DNA from: Akkermansia muciniphila
GTDB taxonomy: Bacteria; Verrucomicrobiota; Verrucomicrobiia; Verrucomicrobiales; Verrucomicrobiaceae
Assembly: GCA_945882215.1 (NCBI GenBank)
Contig: CAMCWM010000021.1
Location: 1-42,579 of the forward strand
Length of the DNA stretch: 42,579 bases
Reading direction: 5' to 3'
The position numbers and the translations under genes were made by a program. Below, in pieces: positions 17,926-25,282 of this stretch. The notes below the pieces were generated by a model, which did no database searches, was not told where the DNA came from, and saw only the letters and a list, made by a program, of their open reading frames with translations. Position 1 is the stretch's first letter. The number at the start of each line of letters is the position of its first letter.

Positions 17926-18710
17926 CTACTTGAACGTGGACGTTTTGGAAGCTGCCAGAGTGGCCATGGTCACGAACTCTTTGCCGTTGGATTCCAGCAG
18001 TACGAGCCAGATATAATAGGTGCCCGCAGGCGGGCGGTGTTGTCCACGTCGTTGTAAACGAGGCCGGCCTCGAGCGGTTTCTTTTCCACGCTGCCCATTT
18101 CATAATATTTGCCGCCCGCACCACCGGTGAAGCCCGGCTTGGTGGTGGCCCAAAGGGTAAGCTTGAGCGAACCAGTCCTGCCGCTGCGAGTGTGGCTGAT
18201 CTTTTTCACCTTCATGCTGACCGTGCCCGCCTCGCTGTTCGTCTGCCAGCTCCAGGGGCCGACCAGAGTGAAGGTTTTCAGCGGCCCGAGCGTGATCTCG
18301 TTGGTGTAATTGCGGAAGTCGGTGATGACATAGCCTCCCTCGCGAAATTCGGACACGGTGAGGCAGAGGTAATAGCTGCCACGTTTGGACGGCATGGTGG
18401 TTTTCAGCGTCTTCTTGATGCCTTTGTATTGCCTGCCGCCTTCCAGTCCTTCCAACTTGAAGCCGGTGATGAGATGCCCGCTGATCCGACCGCTCACATA
18501 TTTCTCACTGAGCGCCCACAACTGCACCTGGATGGTGCCGGTGGCGTTTTCGGCGCTGTTGTTGACGATGGCATCGCAACCGAGGGTGACAGTGGTGTTT
18601 CCAGTGCCGAACTGATACGGAACCGATCCCGACAGCTTCGGCGCGGCATTCAATCCCGTCGTCAATCCGAGCCCCAAACCAACCAGCAAGCCAAGCAATT
18701 GTCTCATCAT
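17926..18710 (-). pseudogene. Secreted protein gene with C-terminal frameshift
   Basis: A signal peptide (LLGLLVGLGLGLTTGLNA) and about 220 residues of beta-rich sequence read in one frame from 18710, which then stops at 17970-17972. Near 18029-18034 the protein-like reading passes to the next frame, which continues PAGTYYIWLVLLESNGKEF to a stop at 17926-17928. One missing C in a C-run restores a single frame of about 260 codons, so this is either a recent frameshift or a sequencing indel. The family is unknown; GTYYIWLVL is a typical closing strand of bacterial beta-sandwich surface proteins. Confidence 0.7.
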
Positions 18711-18759
18711 AAGTAAGTCCGGCCTAATGCCGGGCCGCAGCCAAGTCAATTCTGATGAC

Positions 18760-18810
18760 AACCACGAGAAGACCAAAGTCTTCACCGGCGCGCGCCACTT
18801 CCTGCATTAA
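18760..18810 (+). pseudogene. Orphan remnant of purH 3' end
   Basis: The 33 bp at 18778-18810 match the last 33 bp of purH (17848-17880) at 30 positions and encode VFTGARHFLH plus a stop, against [10 protein letters not shown] in PurH. In-frame codons before it (NHEKTK) vaguely track PurH's NGHKMAM. No further purH sequence is present. It looks like the end of a duplicated or displaced purH copy. Confidence 0.65.
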
Positions 18811-19078
18811 GCCGATTGAACGCGGATGCGGCTGGCATGCATCCAGCCCGTCTTGCCGGAGGCCAGCGTCATCTTCGACCACTCCTTTTCCTGGCCTTCT
18901 CATACTCAAACGGCTCGTCGGCATTCACGCTGGTAATGATCGCCGTACCGGTGCTCGGCGCGGCACGAACGTTGGCAAGCCCATCGGGATCACTGATCGC
19001 CTCCTTCTGCCCCCAGGCAATGGAGAGCATCGCCATTCCCAAGAAAAGGCCAAATTGAATCAGAGAGGGCCTGTGCAT
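18807..19078 (-). pseudogene. Secreted bacterial SH3-domain protein gene with frameshift
   Basis: The frame starts MHRPSLIQFGLFLGMAML (signal peptide, end near WG-QKEA). It runs into an SH3_3-type domain (ISDPDGLANVRAAPSTGTAI) and breaks after EPFEYEKA. In the next frame the domain continues KEWSKMTLASGKTGWMHASR and ends at a stop at 18807-18809. One missing A in the A-run at about 18886-18890 (T-run on the plus strand) would restore about 91 codons. SH3_3 proteins of this kind usually bind peptidoglycan or other surface polymers. An alternative start lies at 19087. The restored stop overlaps that of the purH remnant. Confidence 0.7.
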
Positions 19079-19171
19079 GCCCCTCATACTCGCACGAAGC
19101 ACTGTTTCCAAAGGTGCCTATCAAGCGCAAATCTCTGCCAGATCTGAACCGGCGGGCGGTGTTGTCCTCGG

Positions 19172-19915
19172 TTATTTCACGCCGCTCGCTGCTGCATTCC
19201 AGACTTTGACGTCGTCAAAAAAGCCGTCTTTACCCGCCACGCCGAGTTCGATCTTGGATTTGGTGGCGTGGGCGATGCCGGAGGATTTCAAATAAGCGGC
19301 TGGCTCACCGTCAATCGCGACGCGCATCTCATCGCCGACGGTTTCAACGACGAGAGTGTACCATTTGCCCGTTTCAAGCTTGGCGGGGTAAGTGATCTGG
19401 CGACCCACGAGCAATTTGGCAACCTCGGCCTTCTTGGCGGGATCCTTCTTCATCGCATAGATGTCGTTGCGCATGTTGCCGTCTTTTTCGTCGATGATCG
19501 TGACGCCGTTGAGTCGAACCTGGGCGCGGCAGATGTGACCGTAGTGGCAACCGGTGTATTTGCGGTCGTCGAACTCGACGTCGATCATCGTGGCGCCTTC
19601 AAACTTGATCCTGCACTCGACGACACTGTCCTTTGTGGGGATCTCAAGGCCATGCACAGCGGCGTGGGCGCGGATCTCAGGCTTGCCGTTGGCAGCGGGA
19701 ATGGTCACATCGCGCGTCTGCGTGCCTTTGAGCGTGCCGTTTTCGATGGTGAAGGTGGGAACGACCTTGTGCCAGACCTTGGCAGGCTCGGCGCCTTGAA
19801 AGTCATCGGCGAACAGCTCCTGCTGCTTCGTGGCGATGGATTTGGAGGGCACCTTGGGCAGATCGGCGGCGAAGGAGATGGAAAGGAGCAGCGGGAGGAT
19901 GAGAAGACGATTCAT
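19172..19915 (-). CDS. Secreted LamG/DUF1080-like protein
   Basis: This 247-aa protein has a signal peptide (about 1-17, LLILPLLLSISFA) and then a concanavalin-like beta-sandwich. Landmarks are LFADDFQGAEPAKVW, FTIENGTLKGT, VVECRIKFEG, ETGKWYTLVVE and FFDDVKVWNA, a classic DUF1080/LamG outline. In this phylum such proteins often bind or process polysaccharide, but no catalytic residues can be named. It lies 49 bp after the YggS-type gene on the same strand and may share its transcript. Confidence 0.82.
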   Translation of the reverse strand: MNRLLILPLLLSISFAADLPKVPSKSIATKQQELFADDFQGAEPAKVWHKVVPTFTIENGTLKGTQTRDVTIPAANGKPEIRAHAAVHGLEIPTKDSVVECRIKFEGATMIDVEFDDRKYTGCHYGHICRAQVRLNGVTIIDEKDGNMRNDIYAMKKDPAKKAEVAKLLVGRQITYPAKLETGKWYTLVVETVGDEMRVAIDGEPAAYLKSSGIAHATKSKIELGVAGKDGFFDDVKVWNAAASGVK

Positions 19916-19964
19916 GGGTCAAGGAGTGTCAAGCAGGGCCAAGAGGTCAAGGCTCGATGCCTGA

Positions 19965-20657
19965 CTACACCTTCGCCTTCCGCTCACCAAAGATCGCGCT
20001 GCCGACACGGACAATCGTCGCGCCTTCCTCAATGGCGATCTCGAAGTCATGGCTCATGCCCATGCTGAGCTGCGGAAGCGGTGCACCGCCGAGCTTTTCG
20101 AGTTCGTCACGCAGTCCGCGGAGTTCGATGAAGTGAGGGCGGCTTTTCGTGGGATCGGGATCGAAGGGAGGGATGCACATGAGGCCCTGAATCTCCAGGC
20201 GGCGGAGGGCATACAAGGCTTCGAGGCTGGAGCGCAGCGTTGCGGCATTGAAGCCGTGCTTGGTGCTTTCAGCGGCGAGATTGACCTCAATGAGGACTTT
20301 GGGGAACAACCCGAGCTCAGCGGCGATGCGATCCACATCGCGGGCGAGGTCGAGGGAGTCGATGCTGTGAATGCAGCGCGCCACCGGGAGGATTTTGCGC
20401 ACTTTGTTGGATTGCAGATGGCCGATGAGATGCCATTCGAGTTTGGCGGGCAGCAGCGGGGCTTTGGCGAGGAGTTCCTGCACCTTGTTCTCGCCAAAGA
20501 GGAGCTGTCCGCCCTCCACGGCTTCCTGAATGGCTTCGACGGGGAAGGTTTTGGAAACGGCGAGAAGCTGGACAGTGGCGGGATCGCGTCCGCTGCGAGT
20601 GGCGGCGGTGGCCATGCGTGCGCGGATGGCCTGGAGACGTTCGTGGATGTCAGACAT
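19965..20657 (-). CDS. YggS/PROSC-type pyridoxal-phosphate homeostasis protein
   Basis: This 230-aa protein is the usual length for the family. It has the PLP-binding Lys36 in LLAVSKTF, then GENKVQE, WHLIGHLQSNK, IHSIDS, EVNLA, GLMCIPP and, at the end, LSMGMSHDFEIAI and VRVGSAIFG. These are the conserved strands of the single-domain alanine-racemase fold. The family balances free PLP and amino-acid pools and has no known catalytic turnover. The start at 20657 is the first Met and is divergent from the Tat-exported oxidoreductase gene at 20729. Confidence 0.96.
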   Translation of the reverse strand: MSDIHERLQAIRARMATAATRSGRDPATVQLLAVSKTFPVEAIQEAVEGGQLLFGENKVQELLAKAPLLPAKLEWHLIGHLQSNKVRKILPVARCIHSIDSLDLARDVDRIAAELGLFPKVLIEVNLAAESTKHGFNAATLRSSLEALYALRRLEIQGLMCIPPFDPDPTKSRPHFIELRGLRDELEKLGGAPLPQLSMGMSHDFEIAIEEGATIVRVGSAIFGERKAKV

Positions 20658-20728
20658 GGTTTTGCGGAGAGAAGACGGAAGATGAACGACCTGCGCAACG
20701 TATTTTCGCGCTCAACCAAGCCACCCAC

Positions 20729-22051
20729 ATGCAATCACGCCGCCATTTCATCCGCCAGTCCGCCGCCACCCTGTTCGCCGCCCCCTGGGTCACCACCGGC
20801 ATGCGTGCCGCGTCTCCCAACGGCAAGCTGCGTCATGCGGCCTTCGGCGCGGCCGGCATGTCGATGGCGGACATGAGCGCGATGTCGAATCATCCAATGT
20901 GGGAGCTGGTGGCTGTGTGCGACGTGGACACACGCAACTTCAAAAAGGCGCAGGAGAAGTGGCCGAACATCAAGGTCTATCAGGACTGGCGTGAGCTGTT
21001 GGAGAAGGAAGCCGCGAACATCGACAGCGTGAATGTTTCCACGCCCGACCACATGCACGGCAGCATCGGTCTCGCCGCCATCGCGAAGGGGAAGCACGTC
21101 TATGGGCAGAAGCCGCTGGCGCACAACCTGTGGGAGTGCCGCCAGATGGTGGAGCGTGCGAGAGAGAAAGGCGTGATGACGCAGATGGGCATCCAGGTTT
21201 CCTCGGACTTCTCCGAACGTTTGGCCGTCGAACTCATCCAGATGGGCGCCATCGGCAAGGTGAAGGAAGCGCACACCTTCTCCAATAAGAAGTGGGGTGA
21301 CATGGAGGTGCGTCCGGTGAAAAGCGATCCCATTCCTGAAGGCTTCGATTGGAACAAGTGGCTCGGCGTCGCCAGTGAGCGCAGCTACATCCAGGGTTAC
21401 GATCATCCCGGCAACTGGCGCAAGCGTCGTGACTTCGGCACCGGCACGCTCGGCGACATGGGCTGCCACATGTTCAGCGGTTGGTTCCGCTCCCTCGACC
21501 TCGCCGCCCCGATCTCGGTGAAATCCAGCGGCCCTGCGCCGAACAAGGATAACTGGGCCATCAACGCCGTCGTTGAATACACCTTCCTCAGCACCAAATT
21601 CACCACCGGAGAAAGCATCAAGGTCACCTGGACCGACGGTGATGCGCGTCCACCGGCCGAAGTGATGGCCTTGATCGGCGACGATGTGAAGAAATTCCCC
21701 GGCCAAGGCACGATTTACCTCGGCACCGACGGCGTGCTGCTGCACCCGCATGGTTCCACGCCCATGCTCTACCCGCGCGACAAGTTCACGGGCACCAAGT
21801 ATCCGAAACTCGAGCCGCGCAACCACTGGGCCGACTTCATCGATTGCTGCCTCAAAGGCGGCAGCCAGAAACCCACCGCCAACTTCGACTACGCCGGACC
21901 GCTCACCGAAGCCGTGCTGCTCGGCTGCCTCGCCAGCGCCTTCCCGAATGAAACGCTGCAATGGGACGCTCCTGCGTTGAAGATTCCAAACTCGGAAGCC
22001 GCTGACAAGATGGTGCGCCGAGATTACCGCAAGGGCTGGGAACTGGTGTGA
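20729..22051 (+). CDS. Tat-exported Gfo/Idh/MocA family oxidoreductase
   Basis: This 440-aa protein starts with a twin-arginine signal (SRRHFIRQSAATLFAAPWV), so it should be folded with its cofactor and then exported. The mature part has an AGMSMADM Rossmann loop, VCDVD, the family motif GQKPLAHN (usually EKPL) and the C-terminal domain with GTLGDMGCHMF, where the family's catalytic His usually sits. The C-terminal NHWADFIDCCLKGG and LTEAVLLG are typical of the large Verrucomicrobia/Planctomycetes branch of sugar oxidoreductases. The substrate is unknown. The ATG at 20729 places the twin-arginine motif correctly. Confidence 0.92.
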   Translation: MQSRRHFIRQSAATLFAAPWVTTGMRAASPNGKLRHAAFGAAGMSMADMSAMSNHPMWELVAVCDVDTRNFKKAQEKWPNIKVYQDWRELLEKEAANIDSVNVSTPDHMHGSIGLAAIAKGKHVYGQKPLAHNLWECRQMVERAREKGVMTQMGIQVSSDFSERLAVELIQMGAIGKVKEAHTFSNKKWGDMEVRPVKSDPIPEGFDWNKWLGVASERSYIQGYDHPGNWRKRRDFGTGTLGDMGCHMFSGWFRSLDLAAPISVKSSGPAPNKDNWAINAVVEYTFLSTKFTTGESIKVTWTDGDARPPAEVMALIGDDVKKFPGQGTIYLGTDGVLLHPHGSTPMLYPRDKFTGTKYPKLEPRNHWADFIDCCLKGGSQKPTANFDYAGPLTEAVLLGCLASAFPNETLQWDAPALKIPNSEAADKMVRRDYRKGWELV

Positions 22052-22356
22052 GATGACCAAAGGAGGCCGTCACCGCCGCTGCCGCAGCCAAGGAGGCGGT
22101 GCGCTTGACTCCGCGCCGTGATTTGGGCAAAATGCGTTTATGCACGGGCCGGTCGTCCCGTGCATCGGAATAGCCGTGAGTAGTCGTCAGGTTGTTGGTG
22201 TTACTATGTTTTCCGCACTGCGCCCGCCAGTGCAGCCGAACCACGGCGCGGGCACCCTACCTAACCCTTCGGAGACGCAGAGAGTGCGCTTCGCTCAGGA
22301 GATTGGGAGAAGTGGAGCGCGGGCACTCTTGCCCGCATCAGTCATTCAAGACAACC
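22052..22356. other. Gene-free interval with structured repeat
   Basis: There is no gene here. It holds repeat copy A (22093-22256, annotated separately) and a perfect 7-bp hairpin at 22319-22336 (GCGGGCA / TGCCCGC, CTCT loop) just after the stop of the nuclease-like gene. That hairpin could end transcription, but it lacks a T-tract. Confidence 0.6.
22093..22256 (+). repeat. Structured intergenic repeat, copy A (with inserted hairpin)
   Basis: This segment shares AGGCGGTGCGCTTGAC, GTAGTCGTCAGGTT and a conserved stem GCACTG-CGCCCGC-CAGTGC (22215-22233) with copy B at 25075-25174, in the same order and orientation. Copy A has 58 bp extra, bounded by GCCGTGA at 22115-22121 and 22173-22179. The extra piece carries a perfect 9-bp stem ATGCACGGG / CCCGTGCAT (22140-22165). 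Confidence 0.85.
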
Positions 22357-23388
22357 TCAGCACTGTGAAGCGCACAGCAGATCATCGAAGGTGCAAGAAC
22401 GCGAGCCCATGGCGCCCACGCCGAAGCGCAGCTTCTTCGCCAGCTTGGTCTTGGTCACCGGGGATTGGAACAGGAGTCGCGGTTCGCCCAGCCGCATCAG
22501 CAGCACATCACGTTCCTTATGGCTCTTGCGGATGAGCGCGGCGGCCTCCTTGGCATGTGAATGGCCATGCTCATGAAGATAGGCCTGCAAATCCCGCGAC
22601 TCGACCACCTGCACGCTTTCGACACGAGATACAAAAGAGATGCCCTCGCCCACCGGCACCAGGTTGTCCTCCTTGATGGCATCGGCCATCTGGCGGGTGA
22701 AGTAAGGCGCGAAGTACAAGTTGTTGCGTGCCGAGTTGTAGAAGTTGCTCTGGCACTTGTAGAGGCGGTGCCGGAAGTAGAGCTGCACGGAGTCCGTGCT
22801 GCTGACATCGCGCAGGTAGATTTCAGGGTGGGTCTCTTTGGTCATATGGTTCTCCTTGAGATGGATGGCAAATTCTTGGGCGATCACCACGCCCGTGGGT
22901 TGAGTGGCATGGTTGCGTTGCTTGCGCACGATGTCTCGGCATAGCGCCGCCACCTGCGTCCAGGTGACAAACTTCAGCGCCTTCACCCGCCGCTTCACGG
23001 CATCAAAGGCACGGTCGCGCGAATGGCGGAACTCCGAGCCATCGTCCACCACGGTCAGCGCGGGCTTGCGTCCATGCTTGCGGCGCAGGCTTTGGATGTA
23101 GCGCAGCAGTTGCGTCACGCTCTGCGTGGGGCCAACCTTGCCCTCGATGATGTGGGTCTCGCCGGACTGGCGGATCAGCACGTCATAGCGGTCGCCCTCA
23201 TCGGTGTCCTCCACCAAGATCTCATCGGTGGATGCATGGCGGAAGCCGAGCAGCTCGCCGAACTCCGTCGGGAACTGCGCCACCAGAAATCCGAGCACCG
23301 CCGTCAATCGCGTCTCGCGCAGACCACCCAGCACGGACAGGAACGATTGCACGTCCTGGCTGGCTCGGGTGAGGCGGAGGGATGTCAT
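22357..23388 (-). CDS. PD-(D/E)XK nuclease-like protein
   Basis: This 343-aa protein has an N-terminal domain with RYDVLIR (Asp69), HIIEGKVG (Glu82, Lys84) and QLLRYI (Gln93, Tyr97). The D-x12-ExK spacing and the following Q-x3-Y helix match PD-(D/E)XK nucleases of the RecB/restriction group. The C-terminal half (about 190-343) is beta-rich (LYFAPYFTRQM, ISFVSRVESV) and unrecognised; it may bind nucleic acid. The start at 23388 overlaps the stop of the HigA-like gene by 4 bp (ATGA), so the two are translationally coupled. It is the last gene of a four-gene operon and the likely effector. Nuclease activity is inferred. Confidence 0.7.
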   Translation of the reverse strand: MTSLRLTRASQDVQSFLSVLGGLRETRLTAVLGFLVAQFPTEFGELLGFRHASTDEILVEDTDEGDRYDVLIRQSGETHIIEGKVGPTQSVTQLLRYIQSLRRKHGRKPALTVVDDGSEFRHSRDRAFDAVKRRVKALKFVTWTQVAALCRDIVRKQRNHATQPTGVVIAQEFAIHLKENHMTKETHPEIYLRDVSSTDSVQLYFRHRLYKCQSNFYNSARNNLYFAPYFTRQMADAIKEDNLVPVGEGISFVSRVESVQVVESRDLQAYLHEHGHSHAKEAAALIRKSHKERDVLLMRLGEPRLLFQSPVTKTKLAKKLRFGVGAMGSRSCTFDDLLCASQC

Positions 23389-23669
23389 TTGAGATTATTC
23401 GAGAAGGCAGCTCGTTGGCGGCCCAGAGGCTCACGGCACTGGGTTTCCAGATTCATCCACAGGTGTGCGGGCACACCCAGGACGCGTTCGAGTTCCAGCA
23501 CCGTGTCCGCCCTGATGCCGCCCTTGGCCTGGATGATTTCATGGATCGTCCTGATCGGCCTTCCCATGCGCCGGGCCAGTTCGGATTGCGTCAGGCCCAT
23601 CGCATCGAGGGTCTCCGCAAGCGTTTCTCCTGGCGGGGAGGCGTAATCGGGTTGGAAGGTTTGGCTCAT
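23385..23669 (-). CDS. HigA-like XRE transcriptional regulator
   Basis: This 94-aa protein has the HigA/VapI pattern: PPGETLAETLDAMGLTQSEL, then ARRMGRPIRTIHEII, then ADTVLELERVLGVPAHLWMNLE. These form a lambda-repressor-like helix-turn-helix (about 10-70). HigA proteins are antitoxins and autorepressors. Here the partner toxin position is taken by the downstream nuclease-like gene, whose ATG overlaps this stop by 4 bp. The start at 23669 is chosen because the family begins shortly before the PGE motif; the frame from 23720 adds 17 unlikely residues. Confidence 0.85.
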   Translation of the reverse strand: MSQTFQPDYASPPGETLAETLDAMGLTQSELARRMGRPIRTIHEIIQAKGGIRADTVLELERVLGVPAHLWMNLETQCREPLGRQRAAFSNNLK

Positions 23670-23716
23670 GGGCGGGATGGCGCGTTCAGCCACAGCATCT
23701 GCGCAACGGACATGGA

Positions 23717-24325
23717 TCAATACGGCTTCGGCCAGATGCCTTCACGGTCGAACCGTGCCTCAATGGCTTGAGGATGCACGCCGAAGCGCGGTGCGATGCG
23801 CTCGGCGGCCTTGCGGCGGATGTCAGCGTCCACGCGCCAGTTTGGCAGGAGCTTGTCCGCCTGACGGGCAAAGACCTCAAACTCATGGCGCAGCACCTTT
23901 TCCGGCACCAGCAGCCGTCCGGCGAATTCGTTCGCTTCACGTTCCAGCTCCGCCATCCGACCGCCGTAATCTTGCGTCCACAGGGCAAAGTCATCCACCG
24001 ACGAGAAGGACGGCTTCAGGTTCCGGTGCATCACATGGTGCCCCAGTTCGTGCGCCAGGGAGAAGCGCAGACGGTTCAGCTTCCATTCCGGCCCCTTCTC
24101 CATCAGGATGTAGGCCTCCGCATCCACATAGATGCCGGTGAAGTCGGCCGTCAGCGCCGCGTCCACCGAGTATTTGGCAAACAGGTCGTCAAACGGGATC
24201 ACGTCCAGTCCCAGTTCGATCTCCACGAGGCTGAACACATCCACCGGCAGGTGGGAGAGCTTGCCTCGGAGATGTTTCTCGCGGAAGGCCTCCGCCGCCT
24301 TCCAGGCTTTGGTTTTCCAGTGCAT
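23717..24325 (-). CDS. ImmA/IrrE family zinc metallopeptidase
   Basis: This 202-aa protein contains the gluzincin motif AHELGHH (about residue 90) and the downstream third-ligand helix ELEREANEFAGRLLVP (about 130-145). An N-terminal helical region and a C-terminal winged or helical part (RFGVHPQAIEARF) complete it. ImmA/IrrE peptidases cleave XRE repressors to switch on mobile elements or stress genes. Here the protein is encoded 6 bp after one XRE gene and 47 bp before another, so one or both are likely substrates. That pairing is inferred. Confidence 0.92.
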   Translation of the reverse strand: MHWKTKAWKAAEAFREKHLRGKLSHLPVDVFSLVEIELGLDVIPFDDLFAKYSVDAALTADFTGIYVDAEAYILMEKGPEWKLNRLRFSLAHELGHHVMHRNLKPSFSSVDDFALWTQDYGGRMAELEREANEFAGRLLVPEKVLRHEFEVFARQADKLLPNWRVDADIRRKAAERIAPRFGVHPQAIEARFDREGIWPKPY

Positions 24326-24331
24326 GAGACG

Positions 24332-24709
24332 TCAGGAGTCAGAGTCGCCTTGGTTCAGGGCCTGGATGGACTTCACCAGCTCTGTCAGCTTCTTGCCTTT
24401 CAGGTCATGGTTCCGCACCACGCGGAAGAAGGCGGGCAGCTTCGCCATCAGTGCCGCATCAGCCGCCATATCCTCCGGCAGTTCCCGCCGGGCCACCGCC
24501 GCCGTGTCCAGAAACTCCTGCTTCGCTTCGCCGCGCAGTCCCAGAAACTTGCACCAGGCCTCCAGCGTGCGCGCATCACCTGTCGGCGGGTTCAGGCCGC
24601 GCTCCACCTTGCTCCAGTTGCTGGGGTCCAGCCCCAGCTCCGCGCAGAACTGGCGCAGGGTCAGGTTCTTGTCGATACGGTGCTGCTTGACGAGGTCGCC
24701 GAAGTTCAT
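24332..24709 (-). CDS. XRE family transcriptional regulator
   Basis: This 125-aa protein has an N-terminal Cro/CI-type helix-turn-helix (about 5-60: VKQHRIDKNLTLRQFCAELG, then DPSNWSKVERG). A helical C-terminal part (about 75-125) follows, ending in a Lys-rich helix and an acidic tail. It is the first gene of the minus-strand operon and lies beside the double operator at 24789-24830, which it probably binds. The next gene, encoding an ImmA/IrrE protease, starts 6 bp after its stop; proteolysis of this regulator would derepress the operon. Confidence 0.92.
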   Translation of the reverse strand: MNFGDLVKQHRIDKNLTLRQFCAELGLDPSNWSKVERGLNPPTGDARTLEAWCKFLGLRGEAKQEFLDTAAVARRELPEDMAADAALMAKLPAFFRVVRNHDLKGKKLTELVKSIQALNQGDSDS

Positions 24710-24788
24710 GGTCGTGGTGGGGAGGTGTTCGCGCCCGTGGTAGCGGGTTCACCACAGACAGACAAGCAAAAAATCCCGCCGTTCAGGG

Positions 24789-24830
24789 TGTGGTGCTAAT
24801 AAAACCACATGTGGTGCGTTTTCAACCACA
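24789..24830. promoter_or_regulatory. Double operator: two TGTGGT-N9-ACCACA dyads 21 bp apart
   Basis: TGTGGT at 24789-24794 pairs with ACCACA at 24804-24809, and TGTGGT at 24810-24815 pairs with ACCACA at 24825-24830. Both dyads have a 9-bp spacer, and their centres are exactly 21 bp (two helical turns) apart. The inner halves abut to form a third perfect palindrome, ACCACATGTGGT. The pair sits between the divergent XRE gene (start 24709) and the 70-aa gene (start 24852), where a dimeric repressor could control both promoters. Confidence 0.85.
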
Positions 24831-24851
24831 TAGAAAGGAACCTCCCTCACC

Positions 24852-25064
24852 ATGGCAAAAGATGCACCAGGCATGCTTGGCATTCGTTCTCGCAACCAAA
24901 GCGGGCCGCTGCGCGCCAAACGTGGCGACACACTTGTCGGCACGATTGAGAAGCAGTACGGCGTCGATCTGGGTGTCCGAAGCGATATGCGCCTCGACAC
25001 GCTGAAAGAACGGACCGGTATGGCCTCTCTCAATGACATCCTCCACGGAGGAAAGGGCAAGTAG
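24852..25064 (+). CDS. Small conserved hypothetical protein
   Basis: This 70-aa protein has a basic N-terminus (MLGIRSRNQSGPLRAKRGD) followed by TLVGTIEKQYGVDLGVRSDM and a short helix ending NDILHGGKGK. The TIEKQYG-x-DLG-x-RSD pattern resembles small orphan proteins seen in many bacterial genomes with no assigned role; that likeness is from memory. AAAGGAACC lies upstream as the ribosome site. It is divergent from the XRE-ImmA operon and shares the double operator with it, so it is probably part of the same module, for example as a small regulator or trigger. Confidence 0.75.
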   Translation: MAKDAPGMLGIRSRNQSGPLRAKRGDTLVGTIEKQYGVDLGVRSDMRLDTLKERTGMASLNDILHGGKGK

Positions 25065-25074
25065 CCCTCCCCAC

Positions 25075-25174
25075 GAGGCGGTGCGCTTGACGCTGCGCCG
25101 TAAGTAGTCGTCAGGTTAGCATTTCCTTTCTTAGCACTGCGCCCGCCAGTGCAACCGAACCACGGTGCGGACAC
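25075..25174 (+). repeat. Structured intergenic repeat, copy B
   Basis: This is the uninterrupted version of copy A (22093-22256), in the same orientation. It contains GAGGCGGTGCGCTTGAC, GTAGTCGTCAGGTT, the stem GCACTG / CAGTGC (25134-25152) and CCGAACCACGG. The two copies enclose the whole nuclease / HigA-like / ImmA / XRE / 70-aa module. Confidence 0.85.
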
Positions 25175-25189
25175 CCCTCCTCCTTCGCT

Positions 25190-25231
25190 CCTGCTCGTCC
25201 TCGAACTCGTCCTGCTCGTCCTCGAACTCGT
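25190..25231 (+). repeat. 21-bp tandem repeat x 2
   Basis: CCTGCTCGTCCTCGAACTCGT occurs twice back to back with no mismatch. The C/T-rich style resembles the GAGTAT/GAGCAG array at 40946-41149 read on the other strand. Confidence 0.8.
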
Positions 25232-25233
25232 CC

Positions 25234-25270
25234 CCTGCCCGCAATGCTTCGCTTAGCGATGCAGGCGGGT
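25234..25270 (+). repeat. 37-bp palindromic repeat, copy 1
   Basis: The segment CCTGCCCGCAATGCTTCGC to GATGCAGGCGGGT is an imperfect hairpin. It recurs at 26439-26475 with 36 of 37 positions identical and the same orientation. The pair encloses the DUF6883/DUF4926 genes. Confidence 0.85.
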
Positions 25271-25282
25271 CGATTCAGTGCT

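Noticed and set aside
20735..22060. 441-codon minus-strand frame opposite the Tat-exported oxidoreductase
   Set aside because: It is an antisense shadow of a gene with a clear signal and fold.
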